This document shows, in pieces, positions 49,459 to 61,801 of a stretch of 64,000 nt of DNA. The stretch comes from Megachile rotundata (taxonomy: Eukaryota > Arthropoda > Insecta > Hymenoptera > Megachilidae). Position 1 is the stretch's first letter, and the number at the start of each line of letters is the position of its first letter. The notes under the pieces were generated by a model. That model searched no databases. It saw nothing but the letters and a program-made list of their open reading frames with translations, and was not told where the DNA came from. The stretch covers positions 6,751,501 to 6,815,500 of the forward strand of contig NC_134989.1 in NCBI RefSeq assembly GCF_050947335.1. Reading direction: 5' to 3'. The position numbers were made by a program, and so were the translations under genes.

Positions 49459-50525
49459 TTTTGGTGTCATACAACATTTCCCAACTGAACTAAATGTACT
49501 AACAATTAAATACCGTTATTAATGTCACCGCCATTTGAAATCACACTGCCATCTACTTCTAACGAAACAATCTCTCTCTCAGTTGAAGATCAATATGGCG
49601 ACGACCAATAAAAAACTCGAACACAGCAATTTGAGATAATCACACCAAATTTTTTTTAAGCATTGCAACTTAATACATTCTACAATATTCTGAGGAACTA
49701 ATAAAAAATATATGCAATTTTATTTAAAACAAAGTGCATTCGTATATCGGTTCCTTCACAAGAAAAATGAAGTCACAAAGAAATAACCATTAACACATTA
49801 TTCAATCTCTTCTTTGCTCATCTGTTATCAATTTCAAAATTTCGTGACATATCATCTATAATACAACCAAAGCGCAATTACATTTGATTTTCAAGAGCAC
49901 GCAACTTCTGAAAATTGCATCCGTACGCAAATGTTCGCGTGTGTCGCAGATCTATATCACGGACATATGTGCGTACATGTGGCATGCATCTGCATGCATA
50001 CACCAGTTACATAGGCGGTTCGTAAATATGTCCAGGAGCCGAGCAAAGCCATTGTTACCGGTCTCAGATCCATTAAGGACTTTGGTTATTTATTATGCAA
50101 CCGGTTCAACTATCGGTACCGACCTACCAGTCGAGCGTAACCGAAGCTTTTATCGGATTCTACGAATTTTTCATATGTATCGGACTTCCAATGAACTACA
50201 TACTCTTCGAGACGAACAAGCCACAAAAGAAGCTTAAATTAGCTCTATTGATCGCAACATGTGGATAAGAATTTCTTTTTCGAACAGAATGTAATTCGTG
50301 TCTATATATCATTATGTCCGGTAACGAGCGTTACATACAATCTTCTGATATTAAACGATCAACTTTTATTGGATATACCATATTTTAAATTGGACAGATG
50401 AAGTAATTGGTAACGATTCGATGTACTTTGGTTATTATATTATTTTGGTTGTTCGGGGTTATATTTTATTAGATACAAGTCTTTTGATAAATGCAATTAA
50501 TTTTATCATACATAAATCCGATGGG
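49459..50525. other. No gene supported
   Basis: AT-rich, then a mixed patch at 49890-50240 with a 117-codon plus frame that lacks a good start (begins at a non-ATG codon, then contains SRVSQIYITDICAYMW) and shows no domain. It could be exon debris or chance. Confidence 0.35.
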
Positions 50526-51090
50526 CTTTCTATATTCCCAAATTCTACAGTCACCACATACATCTCTCTAAACTTTCAATTCCCCAATACCTAGAGAGTC
50601 AAATCTCCACATTCCTACATTACTACACCATCAAATCTCTGTATTCTCAAATCTCTACAATTCCAGATTTGCACATACCCAAATCTCAGAGTCTATACAC
50701 AGCTTAAATTTCCAAATCTCTAAATTAACCTAAATTCTGTAATTTCCCTAAATTTCCAAATCCAAGAATTCATAAGTCCTCAAATCTCTAAATTACCAAA
50801 CTCCTATCTCCGCAAATTCCTAGACCGTCAAATCCCTATACCATCAAGTTCCCATATCCCCAAATAGCAATGTCCCTAAACTGTAAAATCTCCAAATTCC
50901 AAAACTCTCAATCCTCTAAATTTTTAAATTCTGATCTTCCCAAAATTTTTGTCCTAAATCCAGACCTTCAAATCCCTAAATTCTCACATTCCTAGATTCC
51001 CAAATTCCTATATCCCTAATAACATCCTATGTCTCCAAATTTTTAACCTACTCCCAAATTTTCAAGTCCTCAAAATTCTCTAAAAATCAA
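50525..51090 (+). repeat. 8-bp-unit satellite array, pyrimidine strand on +
   Basis: About 560 bp of CAAATCTCTAAATTACC, TCCCCAAATAGC and similar units. It is followed by GGCCGCCATATTTTTGTTTG, which only weakly resembles the conserved tail. Confidence 0.85.
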
Positions 51091-52260
51091 CGAAGGAAGG
51101 CTTCTTTCTCTTTGGCCGCCATATTTTTGTTTGCCTTTACTACACCCTAATTCCAACTAGACCAGTAATTCAGCGAACAGATTTTTCTTTTATTTCCGTT
51201 TCTGTAACTGCTGAAGGAACATTGTGATCTTCGTCATATACCTGGTCCTTCTCTGTTCCCTCTCTTTTCTCCACCTTTAGCTGCTTCTCCGTACGCGACG
51301 AAATCGCGACGAACTCTCGAGCACTCTCGAGGGTCAATTAAAATACCGATGACCATCGTTCAGCCAGGATTTACGAGCATGCTGATTCTTGGTTCTGATC
51401 GTTCATTCGACAGTCAGGTGGTGTCGAAGTCCACAACCGGGAAGCTCGGTGCGTTTATCATTTGCATTGCAGCTATGTACCACGAGGTTCTTGTGCGTCG
51501 TGTATAGCGCAAACTTGTCGTTTCTCTTCTTTTTCGGGGTGGAAACAACATCGGTTTACGCGAAGAGACACGAAAGGGATATTTTTGTTTGGAATGAGAT
51601 ATAAAAAGAAACGGACAATAAATCAACTTCTAATCAATAATACCTGAAAGGTCAACTAACTTGCTGTAGCTCTAAGAAATACTGTTATATCTTTATTATA
51701 ATCATTGGTTTCTTCGTTTTTCAAAAAATAATTCCAAGATAATTTTCAACACATATACTTTTCACAAACTAGTTGTTTTGAAAGGTAGACCAATGTTCAT
51801 GTAGGGAGAAATGTAATGAAACGTGATAATGAAGTTTCTTTTATTACGATCTTTCCAAAAAATTACAAAAGTGAATAGCAAAATAAGTCATATTTTATAA
51901 GTTTGTTATTTGAACTCGTAAAGAAAACTTGAGATACTTTTTGCAACTGGTGATAGTCTTTTAACATAATACATAGGTACGCAGAGAGTCTCTTAAGAAA
52001 CAGTTAATATACCCAGGAGTAAAAATTGAACTTAACAAGAATCTCACGTTTTTTGCTAAAGAATGCAATTAGTTCTTAGGCGCGAAACTACGATTTTTAT
52101 CAATTTCCGAACGATAATAGGATATTTTCTGTCAGACCTCCTAGTGTTTCGTTTGAACGGTGAACAATATAGTAACATAACGGTAAATAGGAAATCCTGG
52201 AAAGTGTATTATAAACTTTTGCAGGCACAGGTGCCGTAGTAAGCAGGTGCAAGGCTGACC
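51091..52260. other. GC-moderate patch then AT-rich, no gene
   Basis: 51290-51600 is less AT-rich, with overlapping frames on both strands (61-71 codons) that carry no recognisable feature. It includes a CTCGAGCACTCTCGAG inverted repeat at about 51317. The rest is AT-rich. Confidence 0.4.
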
Positions 52261-52268
52261 TAGCCCAG

Positions 52269-52410
52269 CGGGGGGCTCAACACTCGAGCGACGTTGAAGA
52301 GAGAAATGGTAAACGGAAGAAATGAGAGTCTGCCTCAAGCGTTGGAGAACAAGCATACTCTGAAAGCAATCGTATACCTTGACACCGAAAGCTTTTATCC
52401 TACAACAAAG
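52269..52410 (+). CDS. Weak candidate internal exon
   Basis: An open plus frame runs from about 52264 through VNGRNESLPQALENKHTLKA and VYLDTESFYPTTK to a strong donor, ACAAAG|GTAAGTAAG at 52411. A possible acceptor is CTAGCCCAG just before 52269, with a weak pyrimidine tract. The minus strand is also open here (52536-52141, 131 codons, including PPAGLGQPCTCLLRHLCLQ), so strand and reality are uncertain. No family is recognised on either strand. Confidence 0.2.
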
Positions 52411-52569
52411 GTAAGTAAGATCTTCGAGCGGCGATTGCATAATAACAATGTTTTTTATGATCGGTTCTATTTCATGAATTAGGATTAGAGCTACATTATG
52501 CACCGAACATTTACTAAACCGTCTATTAATTTTCAAATTAGAATCATACAGTTAGCTCTTCAACTTTAA

Positions 52570-53270
52570 TGTTAGTTTTAGAAATTCTTAAATTTCTGAA
52601 ATTCCAAATTTCAGAACTTCCAAATTCTCAGAATCTCAAGTTCTAAATTTTTCAAATTCTCAAACTTTTAAATTCCTAAATCTCCATCTTTCTAAGTCAC
52701 TGTATTCTGAAATCCTAATTTCTCTGTATTTCCACATTCCCAAATTTCAAATATCCATTTCACATGCAATTTAAAATCCCTAGTTCTCAAATCCCCAGAT
52801 TTCATATCTCCAATTCCAAAATCCCTAGTTCCCAAGTCACCAGATCCCGTATCTCCAATTCCAAAATTCCTAGTTCCCATATCTCTAGTTTCCATAACCC
52901 TAGTTCCCATATCCCTAGTTCCCATATCCCTAGTTCCAATATCCCCAATTCCTAAATCTCCATTTTCCACAAACCCACAATTCCAAATCTCCATTTTCCA
53001 CAAACCCTCAATTCCAAATCCCCATTTCCCATATCCCAAGTTCCAAAATCCCCAGTTTCCAAATCTCCAGTCCCCATATCTCTAGTTTCAAAAATCCCAG
53101 TAACCAAATTCCCAATTCATAAATCCCCATTCCCATATCCCCAATTTCCAATTCCCAAATTCCCCAATCATCAAACTCTCAAGTTTCTAAATTTCTAAAT
53201 CCCCAAATTTTCAAATTTTACAAATTTCAACTTCTCAAACCTCCACCACCCTAAATTTCTAAATAAAGTA
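52570..53270 (+). repeat. Satellite array with 15/45-bp higher-order core
   Basis: Within the array, TAGTT / CAGAT / CAATT anchors fall exactly every 15 bp at 52781, 52796, 52811, 52826, 52841, 52856, 52871, 52886, 52901, 52916, 52931 and 52946. The first seven cycle as a 45-bp triplet. After that the TAGTT type is repeated alone (CCCATATCCCTAGTT). A separate 31-bp duplication (AAATCTCCATTTTCCACAAA) starts at 52954 and 52985. The open minus frame 53039-52692 (115 codons, GTRDM pentapeptides) follows from the 15-bp period. Confidence 0.93.
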
Positions 53271-54200
53271 ATGTAAAATATCCACAGATGCCCAAACCCC
53301 CCTGCACCCATGCACATCTATGCTGATCAACTCTGTACTCATACTATGCCCACTCAGAACTTTAAACACCGACATGGTGAATAATGCGTGCGTAAAATGT
53401 CATCTTATATGATTACTTTAGGTATACCCAATATATCGCCCGACATTCCGATTATATTCCATTATATGGCGGCTCTATGAACATACACGTTGCCTGGTCC
53501 TTAACATACCAACTATTTCTCGGCAACATCATGGCTATACCACAGCACCATTGTTTCGTAATATAATAGAGCGTTCTCTGGAGTCGATGCGCATCCTGCA
53601 CGTATCCTGCAGGCACGATAATGAGTCCATGTGAGAGTCCACGTCGCTCTCGACACCGACAACCTCGTACCTTTCCGAACACTTTTCAAGATCCTTATCT
53701 CGGTGTGTCTGCCATTTGACATGCGGCGTGTCGCCTTTCCGACTCGCTCTTCTCGGTCAGAACCGCACTTTGTCGCCATTTTTACGTATAGACTTACGGC
53801 TGCACCGTGTTCTACCTCAAAACACACTGTGTATAATATTTCTAGTAAGTCTAGCTCCAGTTTGACATTAGTTTCACGGAAGTCCGCTGTGTAGCTGCTT
53901 TTGGATTAAAAATTAAGTACAAGAAACAGGAAGTAATTTATACAATTATTCTTTGTCTTGACAGAAGGTAGCAGACATTTCAATAATAGCATCTTAATGA
54001 TTTCTATAATTTAAAATTAGAAATTTACAGTGTCTTGTTGGTGTGTTTCTTGAATTTAGTGTTGGGCGTCATTCTGCAGTAACGTATTTGAGTGACGTAT
54101 TTTGGACGAAGTTTTTTTCAAGCCTTTAGTGTCATTCCCCAGGAATAATTTTGTCCATGTTAAAAATTGCTTTCATCTTGTTTTCTCATCTGACATTCTA
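53271..54200. other. Mixed patch, no recognised gene
   Basis: 53450-53890 is less AT-rich, with overlapping frames on both strands (minus 104 and 76 codons, plus 87 codons). Opposing openness and lack of domains argue against assigning a gene. Confidence 0.35.
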
Positions 54201-54201
54201 A

Positions 54202-54442
54202 TTGATACAAAATTTATCTGCCCTTCATAAAAACTTTAACCTCACTAAAAATTCATTTTAAATTTTTTTACGTTAACCCATGCAATTTTCGTTAATAACA
54301 AATTTATTCATCCCTCATAAAAACTTTAACCTTCATGAAAATTCTTTTCAGACTTCTTTTCGTGTCATTCTCTACAATAGTTGCAATTAATACAGGATTT
54401 ATTTTCCCAGCATACAAAATTTATCCTTGATGAAAATATTCG
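54202..54442 (+). repeat. Diverged tandem repeat, about 92 bp x 3
   Basis: CTTCATAAAAACTTTAACCT at about 54222 and CCTCATAAAAACTTTAACCT at about 54313 lie 91 bp apart, with shared ACAAATTTAT before and AAAATTC after. A third, weaker copy spans about 54387-54442. Confidence 0.65.
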
Positions 54443-55180
54443 ATGTTTCTTTTGTACAACTGCTTAAAATAATTCGGATTATTAATAAATGTCTATCCTT
54501 GCAAATTTTTAAGTTTTACGAGATATTTCTTCTAAACGTGACCTATACAGAATACGAATGCGGCTCTACCGCATTTAGTATGTAATTACACGCGTTTCAG
54601 ACCAACACTTAATTTATAGTAGACTTGTTTTAAGTGTTAAATGCTATTTATACGGTATATAGTACCACGTTCCGTGATGCGTACGTAAAAATCATGTGAG
54701 TGATCTATCACTGTCACGTTTCCAGTAAAGGTCACATGTGACGGATAATAAAGATACAAACAAGTTCTCATATAAAGATACTAATAAGTGTAATCAGACT
54801 AAATAGCGATTGATCGTATTGTGATTATTTCTATGATTAACTAGTGGTAATTACAATCATTAATCAATTAAGAGTTATGAAAAATCGGTACGTAATCATA
54901 TGTCACTTTTGTACTTTGTAACGATAGATCATTAATTTGAAGTTGATGTATGAATTATTAATTCATATTTTACTGAGACTTTCACATTTTATTGAAATGT
55001 CTGCATTATTAATTGCAGGTGTTTTCTAATTATGTATAAGAAAAGTACAATAGATATTCATTAGAGAGGAGTAGAAGTTCAATAAAATATAATAATGCGG
55101 ACGTGTTTTGAATAAATGCAATTATAGTGCATTGTAGCAAACTATTCTCACTTTGAAAATTTCTTAAGTTTTTAATTAGA
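54443..55180. other. AT-rich stretch, no gene
   Basis: No frame, repeat family or RNA gene is supported. Confidence 0.5.
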
Positions 55181-55440
55181 AATCTTGAAAATTCGTGTTC
55201 TCAATATTTTTAGATTTCTAGATTTCTAGATTTTTAGATTTCCAGCAGTTCAATTTTCCAAATTTCCAAATATCGACATTTGATATTTGTACATCTTTAC
55301 ACTTCTAATTTTCCAAATTTCCAAGTTTTCAAATTTTCAAATTTCGAATTTTCAAATTGCCTAATTCCCAAGTTTCCAAATTTTCAAATAACAAATTTCA
55401 AACTTCCTGAATTTCCAAATTTGAAACTTTGTAATCATCA
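55180..55440 (+). repeat. AT-rich satellite array
   Basis: TTTAGATTTCTAGATTTC, followed by TTTCCAAATTTCC and TTTTCAAATTTTC units, retains the 8-bp rhythm. It gives a spurious 87-codon plus frame (55280-55543). Confidence 0.8.
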
Positions 55441-55516
55441 TAAATCTCTAAAGCCTCTGCCCTCACAACACATACTACTCTTACCTCTTGTACACTTGTT
55501 AAACCCACCACTGCAA

Positions 55517-55541
55517 AATATATTGCACCGTGCAATATATT
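55517..55541. other. 12-bp-arm inverted repeat with 1-bp centre
   Basis: AATATATTGCAC and GTGCAATATATT are exact reverse complements separated by one C. It lies about 75 bp right of the satellite array. Confidence 0.9.
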
Positions 55542-55549
55542 GAAATGAA

Positions 55550-56520
55550 ACCTGAAAACCGAATGCAGTATCGAGTCCTGAAACTTTTAATTTCACTATA
55601 CGGCATTTGACAAGGGTTTAACTTACGATCCACCCTACATCACAACGATGATTGTGCATAAGCGAATTGTACGTGCGCGCTGTACTAACTTAAAACGGTA
55701 ATGAAAAATTCGGCAAACTTAATTGAAACGTGAAGCTTGACAAGAACGAATGGTGGTCGAGGTTTTATTAATATTGAAATATTTCGAACTCGGAGTATAT
55801 TAAATGCAGGTGTGCATACCGAACGTGCGAGTAAAATCTGGTTGGAGTTGATATACGTACCGCACGGTAGTTGACCGGTAGGTCGAGTCAGGCCAACCAA
55901 CAATATTGCATTATTATTTATTAATTCGGAGCATACGAGATGTGTATCTCTTACGATGCGATGCTGCACTACCCAGCATCACGACTTTCTTATCTCCGCG
56001 GGCAGCCAGCGATTCTCAATCGGAACGAATGATTTTCTGCGTCAAATTTGCGAATATGGAGGATCATGATAATTTAACCAGTTAACTGTGGCGATTTTTT
56101 TGGAAAGCGCGCACCAGCGTGTGTCGCGATAATCAAGCGATGACGAATCAGCTCTCAAGAATTTATGAATCCATCTCAAATCATTTACATTTTATATTTG
56201 TTTATTTCATTTCGTGTTGACCTCTAAACATTTTAAACATATTACAATTTACGAATATAATTTAATTTTCGCCAAAATTACAATTTAAATATCAAATTGT
56301 AACAAAATTTTACGCATGACGGATATAGTCGTCATGACACAAAATTCTGCCACATCTTCATGACAGATATAGTCATCAAACACACTTGACTGGTTAATTA
56401 TACGGTATACGTTTTGTGTGCAAATATAGTTGTTGGTTTGTTAAATAAGTAAGGAGTGCATTGTACAAATCGGCTGTTTCTATGAATCTTTCTGATTACA
56501 ATTATGAAATAGTGAATAAT
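55550..56520. other. Mixed patch, no gene supported
   Basis: The minus frame 55969-55685 (94 codons, ATG, MQHRIVRDTHLVCSELINNN) lies in a moderately balanced patch at 55640-56000. No domain or splice pattern is seen. The remainder is AT-rich. Confidence 0.3.
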
Positions 56521-56950
56521 CTACAAAGGTAAATCGATATTGAACCAATAGTCTACATAGGGTAATCGGTGTAGAATCAGTTTACAAAGGAAAATTGATA
56601 TTGAATCAGTATACAAAGAAAAGGCGATATCGAATCAATAGTCTACAAAGGATAAACGATAGTAAGTTAATCTACAAAGGAATATCGTTACTGACTCGGT
56701 TTAAGGAAAATCGATATTGGATCAATAGTCCACAAAGAAGAAACGATGTAGGATCAATAGTCCAGAAAGAAGAAACGATATTGGATCAATAGCCCACAAG
56801 GAAGAAATGATATTGAATCAATAGCCTATAAAGGACAATCGGTATTGAATCGGCCTAAAAAGGAAAATCGATGCTGAATCAGTTTGTAAAGGAAAATCAA
56901 TGTTGAACTAATAGTCTACGAAGGAAGAACAATACTGCAGCGATAAATTA
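56521..56950 (+). repeat. About 30-bp minisatellite, 14 copies
   Basis: Consensus near CTACAAAGGAAAATCGATAT then TGAATCAATAGT. About 14 diverged units of 27-32 bp run in head-to-tail order. The plus frame 56595-56792 is repeat-derived. Confidence 0.9.
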
Positions 56951-57880
56951 ATCTAGAAAAATTCTAATTACAATTGTGAAATAAGGTTATCAATTTTGAT
57001 TGGTACAGGCATTTCTCCTCACAAATCACACCATAATTTAATTCGTAAATTATGGTATATTTTAACTAAGAGCATAACAATTACGTAAGGAATAAATTTT
57101 AATAATAATACATAATAATAAATTTTATAATAAATGTTAATGAAAATACTTTATGAAGTATTACTGAACGTACATAAATGGAACGTTTCTAACATGAAAC
57201 ATGAATATCACTTACAAATAATGCACATTTAAATTTTATAAGTACTAAATCATGATTTAAGAAGTTTCTCATTCTTCATATGTAGAAAATGTGATTTTCC
57301 ACTAATTTTTCATAGCTTAAAAGCCGAAGTTTTTAAAATATTTACTGCTTTAAGATGTAATGTACGAAACATAAGACGGAAACAAAATATTTGGACAATA
57401 AAATTAAAGGAATGAGTGATTTCGTTATTGACCTAACGTGAATGACTATTTCGAGATTCTGATTAAAGGTTTACTACCTCTAGGGTTGTTATGTACTTAA
57501 TTGCAGTAATAAACGACTATAAAAGTTGCTTATCTGACAAGTGCAAATGAAGAAAACAACAAGTGCCATTTCTTAAAAAATTGATTTACGTTTATGAAAG
57601 GTATACATAAATCAATGTTACTAAACATGAACTGAAATAATACAATTCTTTATACCTTTTGTAAATATCAAATTTTTTTATATTCTGTCAGTAAATCAAA
57701 TTTATGATGATGAAAAAATGTTTTCTCCTAGACATTCAGTTTTGACATTTACAGTTCACAGTTATATTTACTTTCATTCTCCAGTTTAATTGCAACTAAG
57801 CAGATTCATTTTTATAACGTTTAATTACCTAGACGGATTTGATCACTTTGATAAATCAAAAAAGTATGACATTTTTTGAA
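56951..57880. other. AT-rich stretch, no gene
   Basis: No frame or repeat of note. Confidence 0.5.
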
Positions 57881-58611
57881 TTTTTTATGTAAATGACAGT
57901 AATTATAATATTATTTTTGAGCTCTTCGTAACACTTTCACAAAAATTTATAATCACACAAATCTTTCCTCACATTCGGCCTTGTAAAATCTTCCGTATAA
58001 ACATTATCTTTCAAATATCCCCATAGGAAAAAATCTGAGGGCGTCAGATCTTGTAACCTTGTTCAAAAATCGATACACCTCGTCCAAACATTTGCTCAGA
58101 AATATCTCCACAAACACAAAACACTCGATGCAACCCGAATTTCGTGATACTAAAAGAAAAACATCTGAACTAATCATTGCCTGCTATAAGTGACTTAATA
58201 TTTCTATATAGACAGCTACATTGAACGGTGTATAAAAAATATATAATTCTACTTATAAAAAAAAAAAAACGAGCTTAAACGTCATATCTCTACATAAGAA
58301 AGAAAGCTTCACCAAATAATACCCTCTGCAGTCATGTAAGTTTTATCTAATTTTCTGTATTATCAGTATTTTCAAAGGTATTCGAATAGGTTGATTTGTC
58401 AGATAATTTACCCTCTGAAATCAGTTTAATCAAAACATTCTGTATAATCAGTATTTTCGGAAGTATCCGTAGGTCGATTTAAATGGAATCCCGTATACGA
58501 AAAGAAAATTATGTAACAGAAAAAAATAATTCTACAAGAGTCTCCTAGACTCTGTCACCAGTTACGGGTTAAAGATACAAGTTGTCCAGATTGTGTGGGG
58601 CACCCTGTACA
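57880..58611 (-). mobile_element. Remnant DNA transposon (boundaries approximate)
   Basis: The right boundary is GGGGCACCCTGTAC (58598-58611), an inverted ACAGGGTG-type end. The transposase fragment lies inside at 57961-58053, oriented minus, which is consistent. Between them, about 80-bp segments around 58360 and 58440 are duplicates (CTGTATWATCAGTATTTTC, then GGTATTCG-like and AGGTYGATTT). The left boundary was not identified. Confidence 0.55.
57961..58053 (-). pseudogene. Decayed DDE transposase fragment
   Basis: Read on the minus strand from 58053, 31 open codons give QDLTPSDFFLWGYLKDNVYT, then EDFTRPNVRKD. The PDLTPxDFFLWGYLKxxVY block is a hallmark of a widespread insect DDE transposase group related to mariner/Tc1. 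In intact members it lies shortly before the last catalytic acid. Upstream sequence falls into other frames with stops, and no full transposase remains. It probably belongs to the same element as the CACCCTGTA end at 58611. Confidence 0.85.
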
Positions 58612-58664
58612 CCAGTGAATACCATGGGCAGTGTACACCTACGAGTACCTCCGAGCAGTGCAAT

Positions 58665-59030
58665 CTAGTGGCATCGGTCTGACCTCTCAGTCCCAGTGGC
58701 TACCGTTCTGTGATTACCATGATAATTCGTTGGTTCGCCTATACTCACTACCAATGCCCCTTGGCAGGCCAGATAATATGCAATACTCTCCGATAGAGCA
58801 GATTCCATATTCTTAACGACGACCCATGAGCATATCTGGACCCATTGTTTTCCGGTCTCGACCTCACCAAAAGCGCACGTATATCTCGTATATCGCTGGC
58901 GAAAAGTACCGGCATGTTCTCTCAAAACACTTTTTATACCGCCGAACATGAAGAAAGCTTTTAGCAAACCATTTTGGAATGATCTGAATAGAAGAAAGTA
59001 GGGTAAAACCGTGTACTCCTTCCTTTTCAC
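58665..59030 (-). CDS. Unassigned minus-strand ORF, 121 codons
   Basis: The frame is open from a GTG at 59030 to a stop at 58665. Its first in-frame ATG lies about 28 codons in (MFGGIKSVLREHAGTFRQRY). A pyrimidine-rich acceptor-like CTTTCTTCTATTCAG lies at about 58984-58998, which would suit an internal exon starting in the frame. Composition is balanced, with two Cys in the central part, and the DNA is less AT-rich than its surroundings. No family is recognised. It is one of the longer non-repeat frames but still within chance. Confidence 0.2.
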   Translation of the reverse strand: MKRKEYTVLPYFLLFRSFQNGLLKAFFMFGGIKSVLREHAGTFRQRYTRYTCAFGEVETGKQWVQICSWVVVKNMESALSESIAYYLACQGALVVSIGEPTNYHGNHRTVATGTERSDRCH

Positions 59031-59995
59031 TGATAAGACTTGTTATTGTTCAACAAACTTTATAAATTGTACTAAGAGGAAAAACTTGTCTGGACTTTTA
59101 CTTATCTTCTTTTTATTTAAGATAATGCACGGTGCATGATACACGCGCTTTTAGAATGCAAACGAAATAGGTATAAGCGAAGAATAAAACATAAGCTATT
59201 ATATGGGTATGTTAATTCATTTCCTATTTCGATAAAAATCAACACTCTGAGATAAATTAGATTCTGTTATTTAAAATGAGAAACAGGAAACCGGTCGACC
59301 AGTCGGATAATTTTACATCGAAACTAATACAACATCCGAAACTTCAATTAACTTGAATTTCTTTATTCAAATGTGATTCTTGGTGGATGTTTAAACAAGT
59401 TTAAATAAAAATTAGTTTTAAGCATCTCGAATACGTTTATTCTCAACAGGTTTCCCATCGTTTATTTTTAAATGTCCTGTACGCAACATTACGAAATTTC
59501 GCATGAGATGCATGAACGTCGACGAAACGAATCCAAAGCTGTTTAAATTCGGCTTACACGAGAAGTAATCGCGTGGGTGACGTCTACCTGACGGTAGCTG
59601 GACAACCATCACGATAATAGGCGATATATATGTATGCAAGCTTCAAGATTCATAAGCAACGAGAGCAACGGGTGCTACTTGGGACCCATGTCAGACTTGT
59701 TCTCTACGCTCGTCCTTATGCAGAGCAGGGACGATTTCCTCGTATCCGAATGGCTTGAATAATATACGTTTGAAGTTAATGGTCTCCATTCAAGGCGCCT
59801 GCTATGCTTCAATATACCTATATATCGCCGCACGCTACTCACCGACGTGCCGATCCCACGTTCTATACGGTTCTCATGTGTCACTCAAGAAATCGCCGCG
59901 TATGCACATACGGATGCAGCGTAAGCTTCTTTTGGATAAGTACACATATGTGAACTTGACGATTTCTTAATGTCAAAGCTTTCACCAAATTTTGA
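59031..59995. other. No gene supported
   Basis: 59440-59960 is less AT-rich, with overlapping frames of 69-73 codons on both strands. None is recognisable. Confidence 0.4.
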
Positions 59996-60300
59996 AGTTA
60001 CAAATCTCAAATTTTTTACGTTTTAAATCGTCGAATTTCTATAATTCTCATTCTTCAAATTACAGAATTTTTGAATTGCTAAATTTCTATAGTTGCGAAA
60101 TTTTCAAGTCTCTAAATTTCAGATATTCAAATTCCCATACTTCTGGATTTTCAAATATTTAAATCTTCAAATTTCAAAATTTATCATTTTTCAACTCTCC
60201 CAATTTCTCGAGTTCTAAAATGTTCAACATTTCAACAATTCCCATTTCGACAACTCTAGACCCCGGTATCCTTGATATCCCTAAATTCTTAAATATAAAG
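59995..60300 (+). repeat. AT-rich satellite array
   Basis: AAATTTCTATAATTCTCATTCTTCAAATT-like units about 8 bp apart. Decayed member of the family. Confidence 0.75.
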
Positions 60301-61796
60301 ACTACAGTAAAAATACATAAATGTAACTTTAAATGCTAAATCGATGTTTACTGAAATTTCCCACACCCAGAATGAAGTTCAATATAGTAGAAAGCTTGTT
60401 TAATTGAGAATATACGAATAGTCTTGCGATTCACAGCAGGAACAATAATATTTCACACATATGGTGTACAAATACCGATACGAAATCACTATATTTCATT
60501 CTTAATTCTGCCATAGCCTCGAAGTTTATTACAATATGTAACATCCATGGGTTTTGCACGCGGATAACGGAGACCTAACTGCTACCACATTACACTAGGA
60601 TTAGGAGAAAAGTAGAACCTATGTGACAGCGAGGGAAGTCAATTCCACTGCGCATAGGTGCGGGATAAAACTAACTTACAATAAAGCAAACAATATTAAA
60701 TGTAACATACGTGTATAAATGTGTCTACTCAATTTCCCTCCCTTAATTAATATCATATCGATTCTGTAGTTATTAACGGTAGTTAAGTTAAAGAACCGAG
60801 AATCAGAAAAGATAATAACTTTTTAAGTTGTTTTGAAAATAATTCAGGAAAAATTAATTTTTAGTCATGAAAAAAGTAATAGTTCCAGTCTTACAGAAAA
60901 TTATAGAAGAAAGAGATATTTAGAAATATTAATATATTTCATACCGTTGAAAGATATTTTATTTACTAATAAAATAATGAAAACTCAACAGAAGACTGTT
61001 GAAGTATTACGTCAAATATTTACCTATGAAGTAACTTACTGGTAATTAGCAAACAAATTATCACAGTATTAATAAAAATCAATAATCATCGAAAATAACC
61101 AAAAAAAAATCGCGTTGTCAGCAATGTTTCATCAAAACCAATTTTCGTTATGGCTAACAGTGATCCATAATAAAAAAATATTCATACTATGTATGTATAT
61201 TTGTTGTAAAAATATTGCGGTATAAAAAATAAAAGACGAACCACATATTTTGACGCATCAAACCGACGCGGTGCGTCGCAAGGCAAACGTACAATATTTC
61301 CTAATTTCCTGTATCAAAATATCTACCTTTATAAAAATCAGAGAATTCCGAAATTAGATAACACAGTAACTTTCACATTACATTTCCCAGATATCATTTT
61401 TGTCGATTATCATATTTGAATCCACAAGACCCATCATTAAACGAGATATAAAAAACAGTTAAAAAATTTCATCGTATTCAAAACCACAGTATTCTTCCTC
61501 AACGAAATTCATTTGAGACTTAAAATATGGAAAATGTTCTAAACTCTTACCTCCCTTGATAAGTGATCGTGTTAAATCCCAAGATGCGATCAATTAACAA
61601 ATACATTTCTCACGATACTAATTTCTCACATCGACGTCCTTCTACATGTAACAAAATTATTAAAAACACAAAGCTACCGAATCGCATAACGTTACCAGTG
61701 CAAAATGACGGCAAGTAAAGTTGCTCATCTGCACGGAGCCTTATCCTGAAGATCTATAATACTCGCGTCGTCGCGAGATTGTCGCTCGAGACAACT
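60301..61796. other. AT-rich stretch, no gene
   Basis: The plus frame 60833-61045 (70 codons) is Lys/Ile/Glu-rich, as expected by chance in AT-rich DNA. No RNA gene seen. Confidence 0.5.
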
Positions 61797-61801
61797 CTAG
61801 C

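Noticed and set aside
52141..52536. 131-codon minus ORF with Cys-rich CTCLLRHLC segment, considered as a peptide precursor
   Set aside because: No signal peptide or dibasic cleavage pattern was found, and the overlapping plus strand is also open with a stronger donor site.
52692..53039. Minus ORF of 115 codons with GTRDM pentapeptides
   Set aside because: Created by the exact 15-bp period of the array. No unique N- or C-terminal sequence or start context supports a protein.
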